The position numbers were made by a program, and so were the translations under genes. Below are positions 1 through 5,735 of a DNA stretch of 6,314 nucleotides, piece by piece (positions within the stretch are counted from its first letter, which is position 1; each line of letters begins with the position of its first letter). This DNA is from JACOYH01 sp964469735 (GTDB taxonomy: Bacteria; Patescibacteriota; Minisyncoccia; Minisyncoccales; MHMH01), in NCBI GenBank assembly GCA_964469735.1, contig CAYXYS010000034.1, positions 1-6,314 on the forward strand, written 5' to 3'. Below the pieces are notes generated by a model, which saw only the letters and a program-made list of their open reading frames with translations, did no database searches and was not told the DNA's origin.

Positions 1-1283
1 GAACCTGCATATGGGGAGCCGTCTCCGGAAAGCTGACCGGAAGTTAGGAAGGCATGATTATTAACTTTTACTTGTTTATCAAAACTGACTGATTCACTTA
101 GAGTTTTCACATAAGTAGTAGTGGCGTTATCTCCTATATCCAGCCTGCTTAATATGGCATAAGAACCCTCGGCCGGCTTCTGTACCGCACAAATTCCTCT
201 GACTGCCTGACCAAATTCATAAATATTTTCAAAAGTAATCGGATGGTCAGCATCATATCCCATAGCGGCACAACTTCCCGTACCCTCCTGACCACAATCG
301 TTGCTGGATCCATTATCACCCCAGACGATAATCTTATCCGCCGCCGCATCATAATACATCGGATAGGTGTCATAAGGAGTACCGTAATACGGGGTACAGG
401 GATCGTAGTCAAAAGACCAAGTAGTTGAATAATCACTATAAACGGTTGTTTCCCCTCCGGAGGCGTTCACCCCCCTAACCCGCCAGTAATAAGTATCAGC
501 TTCAGGTAGGGACCATTGATAGTTTATATCTGTAGTCGTAGTTAGAAGCGTGGTAGGGGTAGACGTAGTACTTCCGTAAACTTCGTAGTAGACAGCGTCA
601 GATGCCGCCCCCCAAGACAAAACTACGGGAGAGGCTGGCACGATTGACGTATCGCCCGGCGACGACAAGATTGGAGTATCTGGTGGCACCAAGCCATCAA
701 AGGTCCAAGTGTATTCAACCTCAACGGTAGTTACTGAAACGAGAATATTACCACCACTAGCATAAGCCGCAAAAGCATGAATTGAATGGCACCCCGAGCT
801 GGCAGTATAACCGTCGCCCGAACCCAAAGCACACATATCGCTAGTATAATTACTACCACAATCCCAAGTTGTGTTAGATCCTCCAGCAGACAAAGCGGGT
901 GAAGAAGCCACCCTTCTATCCGGAAAGGTAGCCGAAGAGGGAGTAGTACAATTACTACCGGAATCAGTCGCTATTCTGATATATGAATCGTTGATGGATG
1001 AACTGCCACCGCCGGTGTTCGTAAAAGTTCTGTTAACTTCAACTCTTGATAGATAACATCCCGAAGCCCCAGGACAGCTGTTATCGGGCGTCCAATTATA
1101 ATACTTGTTAACGGCTTGTCCTTTAATAACCACGGCGTCCCAATTAACGGTGTCTTTATAAGACTTAGTACCGGCCTGCGCTTCCGGAATGGAGGCTAAC
1201 ATCAATAAAGCCGAAGCGAATATCAACGCTCCAAAATATATCAGGAAGGAATGCTTAAATTTTATCCTCCTTTCGACCGTCAT
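1..1283 (-). CDS. Secreted six-cysteine domain + fibronectin type III protein, partial (C-terminus off window)
   Basis: The frame is open for 427 codons from the ATG at 1283-1281 to the left edge, with no stop. A signal peptide is clear: a basic n-region (R5, R6, K8, K10), a hydrophobic core at about 13-32, and a likely signal peptidase I site AQA|G at 37/38. Residues about 45-195 form a domain with six cysteines (C70, C76, C112, C142, C151, C165) that aligns with the product at 2943-3575. Residues about 200-291 look like a fibronectin type III domain: a PPDTP entry, LSW with W224, YYEVYG, and YYWRVRG with W267. From about 295 a Tyr/Gly/Asp-rich region with C296, C330, C338 and C365 is unrecognised. 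The start codon overlaps the preceding stop (ATGA), no upstream Shine-Dalgarno is visible, and translational coupling is likely. The product is probably secreted or surface-exposed; its function is unknown. Confidence 0.85.
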   Translation of the reverse strand, partial: MTVERRIKFKHSFLIYFGALIFASALLMLASIPEAQAGTKSYKDTVNWDAVVIKGQAVNKYYNWTPDNSCPGASGCYLSRVEVNRTFTNTGGGSSSINDSYIRIATDSGSNCTTPSSATFPDRRVASSPALSAGGSNTTWDCGSNYTSDMCALGSGDGYTASSGCHSIHAFAAYASGGNILVSVTTVEVEYTWTFDGLVPPDTPILSSPGDTSIVPASPVVLSWGAASDAVYYEVYGSTTSTPTTLLTTTTDINYQWSLPEADTYYWRVRGVNASGGETTVYSDYSTTWSFDYDPCTPYYGTPYDTYPMYYDAAADKIIVWGDNGSSNDCGQEGTGSCAAMGYDADHPITFENIYEFGQAVRGICAVQKPAEGSYAILSRLDIGDNATTTYVKTLSESVSFDKQVKVNNHAFLTSGQLSGDGSPYAG

Positions 1284-2956
1284 CGGTGATTTAAAAATTC
1301 TTCGATATTTAAAATAACCCCTTTAGGACTAATATGCAGAACATTCTTAGCAGTGGAAAATTCCAGCCTGGCGTTATCGTCGGTAAGATATTCTGCACCA
1401 TCGGCATAGCCCGCCACCTGATCGCTATTGAATAAAACAAGGTCTAATAGATCATCGGCAGAATTAATCCAAACTGCTCCAAGATATTCTTCCTTTATTT
1501 CCTGAGAAAGATTTTCGAAACTATCCTTCAGTCTTTCTTCCGTAAAAATATCTTTTTTAGAGCCCAAAAGAATAATCTGGGTAGTTTCAAATTCTCTCGG
1601 CAATTCTTCGCTTTCTTTTACGTTAGCAAAAGCTATTACGCTGGGAAAAACCGAATTGAAGGTGTTATAGAGGCTTTTGAAATCCTCTACGCTCATTTGG
1701 TAAATGGGCACCCATTGGACAAAAATTCCTCCGTCGGTCAGGTGCTCCGCAGCTAATTCCATAAATTCCTTAGAGAATAAGAAGGAAGAAAATGACTGCC
1801 ACGGGTCGCTGGGCTCGGGAATAATAAAGTCGTATTTTTCTTCGTTTCTTAAAAGATAATTCCTGCCGTCGGCTATAACTATCTTATGATTAGGGTTTTC
1901 TAAAACGTTTAAGTTTATATCCTTAAAATGTTCTGCGGCCCCCAGGATAGCCGGCTCAATCTCCACGGTCGTGACTGACATTAATTGTGAAAGGTGTCCA
2001 GAAGTCGTTCCCGTTCCTAACCCGATAATAAGAGCTTCTTTTCCTTCGGGCTGAAACAAAACGGGTAAGTAAGCTAAAAAGGAATTCACCCTCATGTCCG
2101 GAAAAGCAGTACTCCCCTGCCCCTTTCCATTAATCAATAAACCCCTTGCTCCTTCGAGGGGATCCCTAACTACAGCTACGGTAGCGTGCAGGCCCTCCTT
2201 ATAATAAAGAAACTCAGTCTTTTCTAAGAGCTCTTTTGAATACTGGGTTCTGTAAAATCCGCCAGGATAAAGGTTTTTAATTTTGTAATCGCCGATATAA
2301 GCAAGAGCAAAGAATAAAACTAGGGCCACGGGTATTGTCTTTTTAGCAGATTGAGGTGAGGCGATATAGAAGATTAAAACGGCTATGGATATATTAATAA
2401 GAGCAGCGAATATTATCGTTGACTTAATTCCCAACAACGGTATTAATATGAAGCCCGCAACGAAACTTCCAAAAATCGCTCCGAGATTATTGGCGGAATA
2501 AATCTCACCGATCCCTTTTCCGATTTTTTCTCCGGTATAATATTTAGCAACCACCGGAAATGTGGCGCCCATTAAAGCGGTGGGAATAAGCAAAATAATG
2601 AAAATCAATAAAAATTGCAAAAACTCAAAAAGGTAAAAATTCTCGTGGAGAGGATAGATCGCCCTGTAAATATCCGGAAACAAGCCGAAAAGGCTTATCA
2701 GTAAAACTCCGTATAGCCCGATACCCATTTCCATCAGGGCATAGACTTTAGGAAGATTCTGGATTTTGTCTACATATTTGGAAATTATCCGGGAACCCAA
2801 AGCCAGGCCTGCCATAAAAACAGCGAAGATTATGGATACGGTATATATAGTAGATCCGAAAATAAACTCCAGCGGCCTCACCCAGACCACTTCGTAAACC
2901 AACGCGGCCATGCCGGAAAATATAAAAGCTATTAAAATAATCTTATTCAGTTTCAT
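1280..2956 (-). CDS. Membrane-bound spermidine synthase-like protein (MFS-like/aminopropyltransferase fusion)
   Basis: A 558-aa, two-part protein. Residues 1-222 hold about seven membrane segments (roughly 5-25, 33-55, 70-92, 110-137, 158-176, 179-198, 207-222), with the family-typical start SGM..L.YEV.W.RPL (14-29) and FGSTIY (33-38). Residues about 235-535 form a Rossmann-type spermidine-synthase-like domain: GLGTGTTSG (312-320), E332 and E334 in VEIEP, D363 in ADGRNYL, the loop PEPSDPW (380-386), and LTDDNARLEF (524-533). In true spermidine synthases the loop reads D-S/T-T-D-P; here the first Asp is Glu381 and D384 is kept, as in other membrane fusions whose substrate is unsettled. The nucleotide-binding residues look intact, so binding of AdoMet or its decarboxylated form is plausible, but spermidine synthesis is not established. 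The start overlaps the previous stop by 14 bp and no Shine-Dalgarno is visible. Length is normal for the short class of these fusions. Confidence 0.9.
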   Translation of the reverse strand: MKLNKIILIAFIFSGMAALVYEVVWVRPLEFIFGSTIYTVSIIFAVFMAGLALGSRIISKYVDKIQNLPKVYALMEMGIGLYGVLLISLFGLFPDIYRAIYPLHENFYLFEFLQFLLIFIILLIPTALMGATFPVVAKYYTGEKIGKGIGEIYSANNLGAIFGSFVAGFILIPLLGIKSTIIFAALINISIAVLIFYIASPQSAKKTIPVALVLFFALAYIGDYKIKNLYPGGFYRTQYSKELLEKTEFLYYKEGLHATVAVVRDPLEGARGLLINGKGQGSTAFPDMRVNSFLAYLPVLFQPEGKEALIIGLGTGTTSGHLSQLMSVTTVEIEPAILGAAEHFKDINLNVLENPNHKIVIADGRNYLLRNEEKYDFIIPEPSDPWQSFSSFLFSKEFMELAAEHLTDGGIFVQWVPIYQMSVEDFKSLYNTFNSVFPSVIAFANVKESEELPREFETTQIILLGSKKDIFTEERLKDSFENLSQEIKEEYLGAVWINSADDLLDLVLFNSDQVAGYADGAEYLTDDNARLEFSTAKNVLHISPKGVILNIEEFLNHR

Positions 2957-3575
2957 AGGCGTAATCTACGGATAAAAGGTGGGCGACTAGATTTATCGTG
3001 CCATCATCTATATTTGGAGCGATTATCTTAACGGAGAAACACTCGCTGTTTCCCCAAAAACCGTCCTCTTCGGTCATGTTACAAGTATTCGGAGTGGCGG
3101 GATCCCCGCAAACTTTTTTTGTTTGAGACTCTCCCCCAGCCATGGCTGGGGAATAAGCTATATATCTCGTGAAGATAGCTTGGCTGGGATCCTGGCAATT
3201 ACTTTCTTCAGTGTTAGCTATTTGGATATAAGCTGTGCCCTCATCGGCAACGACCGACGAGTCGCCAGTGTTAAGGAAAGTAACTAAAGCTGTAATGTTT
3301 TCTAGGTAGCAATTCCCTCCTTCTGGACAGGAATTCTCGGGCACCCAATTAAAATATTCCTCTCCGGATTGAAACGGTGTGGATACCGCAGATGATTGGA
3401 CTTCGTCCTCGAATATTCCATCATCATTATTTTCAGAGCTCTCCGGAGTTTTGGTTCCGCAAGTGGGGCACTTCCCCTCATTTGTATTTATTTCCTGATT
3501 CATTAGATAAAGGCCTCCGGCTAATAAAACCAATCCGGCAAAAACTAATATTTTTACGAAAAGTTTAATCTTCAT
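2943..3575 (-). CDS. Membrane-anchored six-cysteine domain protein
   Basis: A 210-aa protein with a basic N-terminus and one hydrophobic segment (about 5-25), read as an uncleaved signal anchor with the rest outside the cytoplasm. A CPTCG motif (C36, C39) follows, then an acidic Ser/Asn/Glu linker (about 44-72). Residues about 73-208 carry six cysteines (C83, C89, C127, C156, C165, C179). This part aligns with residues about 61-195 of the secreted FN3 protein at 1-1283: shared features are NW.P(D/E)NSCP, CYL, F.NTG, NC..PS.A.F and SPA..GG, with near-identical cysteine spacing. Three disulfides in a beta-rich fold are inferred. No known family was recognised. The gene overlaps its upstream neighbour by 11 bp and its downstream neighbour by 14 bp, and it has the only strong ribosome-binding site of the cluster. 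Confidence 0.88.
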   Translation of the reverse strand: MKIKLFVKILVFAGLVLLAGGLYLMNQEINTNEGKCPTCGTKTPESSENNDDGIFEDEVQSSAVSTPFQSGEEYFNWVPENSCPEGGNCYLENITALVTFLNTGDSSVVADEGTAYIQIANTEESNCQDPSQAIFTRYIAYSPAMAGGESQTKKVCGDPATPNTCNMTEEDGFWGNSECFSVKIIAPNIDDGTINLVAHLLSVDYAYETE

Positions 3576-4206
3576 TCGAATTCCTCCTTATAGAATAAAT
3601 GAAAATAATGGCTGCGACGGATAAATTTAAAAACGTAGCGAATAAAGAGGTATTCGTAATACCGAGAGCGGGTATCAACAAAAATCCGGCAGCCAAACTC
3701 CCAATTGTAGAACCCAAGGAATTAAAAGAGTACAACTTTCCCGTATCGTGTCCCATTTCGGCAACATCGACATAGGCTTTGTATATAACCGGCCAAGTTG
3801 CACCGAACAAAGAAGCTGGGATTATCAAAACCAAAAAAGCCAGCAGGAATTGGAAAAACTGAAATCCCGGAAAATCCATCAGGGAGATATAGAGCGAAGG
3901 TAAAATTTCGAATAAAGAAAATATCACTAATCCGTACAACCCTATTCCAAAAGCCAAACCGGAAAACAATAATGCAGGATTTTTGGACCTGTCAGCCAGA
4001 TTCCTGAAAATAAAGGCCCCTAAAACAAAACCCATCATAAAGGCGGTAAGTATCGCGGACACGGCATATATCGTCGATCCGAAAACCAACTGAAGCGGCC
4101 TTGTCCAGGCCACTTCGTATATAAGAGCCGTCATGCCGCTCACGGTAAAAGCAAATGTTAAAAGAACTCTTAATCCGTTTCTTTTTAGGGTTTTATTCCC
4201 TCCCAT
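3565..4206 (-). CDS. Orphan 6-TM membrane domain of the MFS/spermidine-synthase fusion family, no catalytic domain
   Basis: A 213-aa polytopic protein with about six membrane segments (roughly 12-33, 48-68, 82-104, 116-140, 161-182, 186-206). It is a clear paralogue of the first ~200 residues of the 558-aa fusion: SGM.AL.YEV.W.RPL (23-38), FGSTIY (42-47), GIGLYG (87-92), GAT.PV (135-140), and the Y/S-N-LG...GS..AGF motif (159-175) all recur in order. It ends in a short charged tail between where TM6 and TM7 lie in the fusion, so the whole spermidine-synthase-like domain is absent. The tail codons also form the next gene's ribosome-binding site, and no downstream remnant of the lost domain is seen, so this looks like a settled stand-alone gene rather than a fresh frameshift. 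The start is the only reasonable ATG; no Shine-Dalgarno precedes it. A transport or scaffold role is possible but unproven. Confidence 0.87.
   Translation of the reverse strand: MGGNKTLKRNGLRVLLTFAFTVSGMTALIYEVAWTRPLQLVFGSTIYAVSAILTAFMMGFVLGAFIFRNLADRSKNPALLFSGLAFGIGLYGLVIFSLFEILPSLYISLMDFPGFQFFQFLLAFLVLIIPASLFGATWPVIYKAYVDVAEMGHDTGKLYSFNSLGSTIGSLAAGFLLIPALGITNTSLFATFLNLSVAAIIFIYSIRRNSNED
3583..3590 (-). promoter_or_regulatory. Strong Shine-Dalgarno site for the 210-aa six-cysteine protein
   Basis: The minus strand reads TAAGGAGG, with AGGAGG at 3588-3583 and a 7-nt spacer to the ATG at 3575. It lies inside the 3' end of the upstream gene, where AGG AGG encodes the two arginines of its C-terminal RRNSNED. 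It confirms the start of the 210-aa gene and allows initiation independent of coupling. It is the only canonical site seen in front of a gene in this operon. Confidence 0.9.
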
Positions 4207-4250
4207 TTTAAATATTTAGTTTTAATAAGCTATTGTTTTAATAACCCGAC

Positions 4251-4574
4251 TTACTTCCTACACCCATCCCCGACCCAGCGCCCATCCTTCTCGGCGCACT
4301 CCTCTTTCTGCCTGTCCTCCCGCCAATCCTCGTAGCCTTCCGAAACTACGCTATGAGCCTGGTCCTTGCTTAAGCCAATTGTATCGCAAAACTCTCCGTT
4401 AAAGGCGCACTTGCAATAATGGTAATCAATCGCCTTACCACAATAATCTTTCTGAATATCGTAGCTGGTTAAGGGTATGTGAGAGGCAAATAGGAAACCG
4501 GAATTAATGAGAAAGTAAGCTGCGACAATAACCATCAGAACTCCCCCGCCAATAATAATATTTTTTTTATTCAT
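4251..4574 (-). CDS. Small membrane-anchored six-cysteine protein, unknown function
   Basis: A 107-aa protein with a short lysine-rich N-terminus and one membrane segment (about 6-24, possibly extending to 30), then an extracytoplasmic-looking part with six cysteines: C45, C54, C56, C63, C93 and C105. The C-terminal C-(x)11-C stretch around GRWVGDGC resembles a small motif seen at the end of many secreted bacterial proteins. An acidic/basic helix-like stretch (about 70-92) lies between the two cysteine groups. The cysteine spacing differs from the neighbouring six-cysteine domain, so I do not treat them as homologous. It starts 19 bp after the upstream stop in AT-rich sequence with no Shine-Dalgarno; ATG 4574 is the only start that keeps the anchor. 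Placement in the operon suggests an envelope partner of the genes around it. Confidence 0.78.
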   Translation of the reverse strand: MNKKNIIIGGGVLMVIVAAYFLINSGFLFASHIPLTSYDIQKDYCGKAIDYHYCKCAFNGEFCDTIGLSKDQAHSVVSEGYEDWREDRQKEECAEKDGRWVGDGCRK

Positions 4575-4593
4575 TACTTTAATACTTTAATTT

Positions 4594-5172
4594 TTATTTA
4601 TTGATCTTGAATGCTATTTTTTCTCCTGTCGATTCCAGAGCAAAAACCAACTGCACTTCTTTTGCATTCTCATCCACTCCCGTGAAGAAAAGATATCCCT
4701 CCTGAATAATCCTCGGGAAGATGCTCCGATTCTTGCCGAAATCCTTAAGGTCGGGAACGTACATCGAAACGGAGTGGTCTGGCTTGTAGATGTTTCCGTA
4801 TTCGTCGACCAATCCGACCAGTATATTTTCTGTTCCCTGTTGAGCAGGATTAAAAACTTTCACCTGGACGGCAAAATAATTTTTAACAATCCTTTTGTAA
4901 TTTTCGTCTAGCTCAAGCGGTGAATAAAATTCCTCTCTGGCATCGTCAGCATTGATTTCTAAAACGCCGAGGTTCGCGGTTTCGCCCAAACCGTAAAAAG
5001 CAGATGGTTCGCTGCCAAAAAGAATAGCGTCGTCGCCGGTCAACTCGAGCTCATCACTTCCTTTATCTTTTATAATAAACTGCCACACTAACACCCCGAC
5101 AAGTAAGATAAAAATAGAAGCTATAAAGACAACTATTTTCTTTTTTTTGAGTATTGGTTTTTGTTCCTCCAT
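4594..5172 (-). CDS. Membrane-anchored DUF4352-like protein
   Basis: A 192-aa protein with a very basic N-terminus (K9-K12), one membrane segment (about 13-33) and a C-terminal globular part predicted outside the cytoplasm. Residues about 63-190 follow the pattern of DUF4352/telokin-like beta-sandwich domains: a strand YFAVQVKVFNP (99-109), a second strand with LVDEYGNIYKP (121-131), an SIFPRIIQEGYLFFTGVDE segment (150-168) in the position of the usual proline-glycine turn, then a final LVFAL strand (175-179). Such domains are common in anchored bacterial envelope proteins, and their molecular role is generally unknown. This is the first gene of its transcription unit: tandem terminators and its own promoter lie just upstream. 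The ATG is only 9 nt from the -10 box, so the message is probably leaderless. Confidence 0.82.
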   Translation of the reverse strand: MEEQKPILKKKKIVVFIASIFILLVGVLVWQFIIKDKGSDELELTGDDAILFGSEPSAFYGLGETANLGVLEINADDAREEFYSPLELDENYKRIVKNYFAVQVKVFNPAQQGTENILVGLVDEYGNIYKPDHSVSMYVPDLKDFGKNRSIFPRIIQEGYLFFTGVDENAKEVQLVFALESTGEKIAFKINK

Positions 5173-5181
5173 GATAGTTTA

Positions 5182-5210
5182 ATTATACCAGAAAAAATAA
5201 TTTTAGTTAT
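5182..5210 (-). promoter_or_regulatory. Extended -10 promoter for the six-gene operon, predicted leaderless
   Basis: On the minus strand TGGTATAAT lies at 5190-5182: a perfect -10 (TATAAT, 5187-5182) with the extended TGn element. The -35 position with a 17-bp spacer (5210-5205, ATAACT) matches TTGACA at only three of six bases, as is usual for extended -10 promoters. Transcription should begin about 7 nt after the -10, at roughly 5176-5174, and the ATG is at 5172, leaving no room for a ribosome-binding site. Confidence 0.72.
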
Positions 5211-5261
5211 CCACTGTTAGCTATTCTGGTTATTCTATTTTACCAAATTTTTAAAATCTTT

Positions 5262-5290
5262 AAAATAAAAAATGGCAATCTAACTCGCCA
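5262..5290 (-). terminator. Rho-independent terminator (distal of tandem pair)
   Basis: On the minus strand TGGCGA (5290-5285) pairs with TTGCCA (5278-5273), six pairs including one G-U, with loop GTTAGA, followed by the U-rich tract TTTTTTATTTT (5272-5262). Alone the stem is modest, but it sits directly behind another terminator of the same direction. Confidence 0.6.
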
Positions 5291-5292
5291 AT

Positions 5293-5313
5293 AAAAAACA
5301 GCCCAAGAGGCTG
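5293..5313 (-). terminator. Rho-independent terminator after the 99-aa coiled-coil gene
   Basis: On the minus strand CAGCC (5313-5309) pairs with GGCTG (5303-5299) around loop TCTTG, followed at once by six T (5298-5293). It lies 75 nt past the stop codon at 5389 and separates the 99-aa gene from the downstream operon. Confidence 0.75.
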
Positions 5314-5388
5314 ACAAGAAGTTGCCGTTAAAAACTTGTTTAGTTAGGTGTGTCCGTCAGATTCTAAACTAGTCATCTTAATACAGAA

Positions 5389-5688
5389 TCAATCTTGCAG
5401 AAAATCAAGATTTCGAGCGGGATTTTCGCCCCGGTTCACGGCTCTCACCGCCCTTTCGATGCTCTTGTTTATTTCAGCGTAAAACTCTTCGTACATATCT
5501 TCGTTCTTTTCCCTTTGCTCTTCCAAACCCTGCTCAAGCCGCTCCCTCTCTTCGGCTATGCGCACAGTTTCTACGTGCATATCCGCCAATAAATCCTTAA
5601 AGAAGAGTATGGCGCTGATAAATAGAATCACCCAGAACCAGCTTAAAACCCTGTCCTCCATGTTGTTTTTGATGTCATTGGGGATCAT
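5389..5688 (-). CDS. Small membrane-anchored coiled-coil protein, unknown function
   Basis: A 99-aa protein: a short N-terminus, one membrane segment (about 15-32, SWFWVILFISAILFF core), then a highly charged Glu/Arg-rich stretch (about 38-75) with a heptad-like pattern expected to form a coiled coil, and a basic tail ending NLDFLQD. Orientation is uncertain because the N-terminus carries few charges. No family was recognised. Two starts are possible, ATG 5688 or ATG 5661 (M10); neither has a Shine-Dalgarno site. I keep the longer form because the shorter one removes only nine polar residues and the frame upstream offers no other start codon. It is a single-gene unit, with its own promoter at 5816-5788 and terminators at 5313-5262. 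Confidence 0.75.
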   Translation of the reverse strand: MIPNDIKNNMEDRVLSWFWVILFISAILFFKDLLADMHVETVRIAEERERLEQGLEEQREKNEDMYEEFYAEINKSIERAVRAVNRGENPARNLDFLQD

Positions 5689-5695
5689 GACATTG

Positions 5696-5735
5696 AAACA
5701 AAAATGCCGTAAAAGCGTCCTATCGCCTTTACGAC
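5696..5735 (-). promoter_or_regulatory. Terminator-like hairpin in the 5' leader of the 99-aa gene (possible attenuator)
   Basis: On the minus strand 5735-5724 pairs with 5717-5706 (about 12 bp, core CGTAAAGGCG/CGCTTTTACG, two G-U pairs) around loop ATAGGA, followed by ATTTTTGTTT (5705-5696). This has the form of an intrinsic terminator. It lies between the promoter and the ATG at 5688, ending less than 10 nt from the start codon, so it could attenuate transcription, hide the start region, or end a short RNA. Confidence 0.6.

Noticed and set aside
871..1056. Plus-strand open frame of 61 codons inside the FN3 protein gene, and similar frames at 149-436 and 243-428
   Set aside because: They lie wholly inside the continuous minus-strand frame that encodes a signal peptide, a six-cysteine domain paralogous to its neighbour and an FN3 domain, so they are shadows.
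1260..1283. AGGAGG at 1271-1266 as the ribosome-binding site for a shorter start of the FN3 protein
   Set aside because: No ATG, GTG or TTG lies in frame at a usable distance after it until the signal-peptide core; the codons are better read as two arginines of the signal-peptide n-region.
1250..1283. Twin-arginine (Tat) signal in the FN3 protein because of the RR pair
   Set aside because: The context ERRIKFK does not fit S/T-R-R-x-F-L-K, and the hydrophobic core and AQA site fit an ordinary Sec signal peptide.
3377..3568. Plus-strand frames at 3377-3568, 3798-4007, 5395-5592 and 5558-5752
   Set aside because: Each is antisense to a better supported minus-strand gene, has no ribosome-binding site that I can see, and encodes no recognisable domain or membrane pattern.
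3565..3590. Frameshift or recent truncation at the end of the 213-aa gene
   Set aside because: The sequence after the stop is an intact next gene with a well-spaced ribosome-binding site embedded in the tail codons, and no spermidine-synthase-like sequence follows in any frame.
4207..4250. Internal promoter or terminator in the 44-bp AT-rich gap before the 213-aa gene
   Set aside because: No convincing -10/-35 pair is present, and the only inverted repeat (AATAGCTTATT) is a short palindrome without a T run.
5314..5388. A small gene or RNA between the 99-aa gene and its terminators
   Set aside because: The 75 nt hold only weak pairings (ACAAG/CTTGT) and no start codon with a useful frame; best read as a 3' untranslated region.
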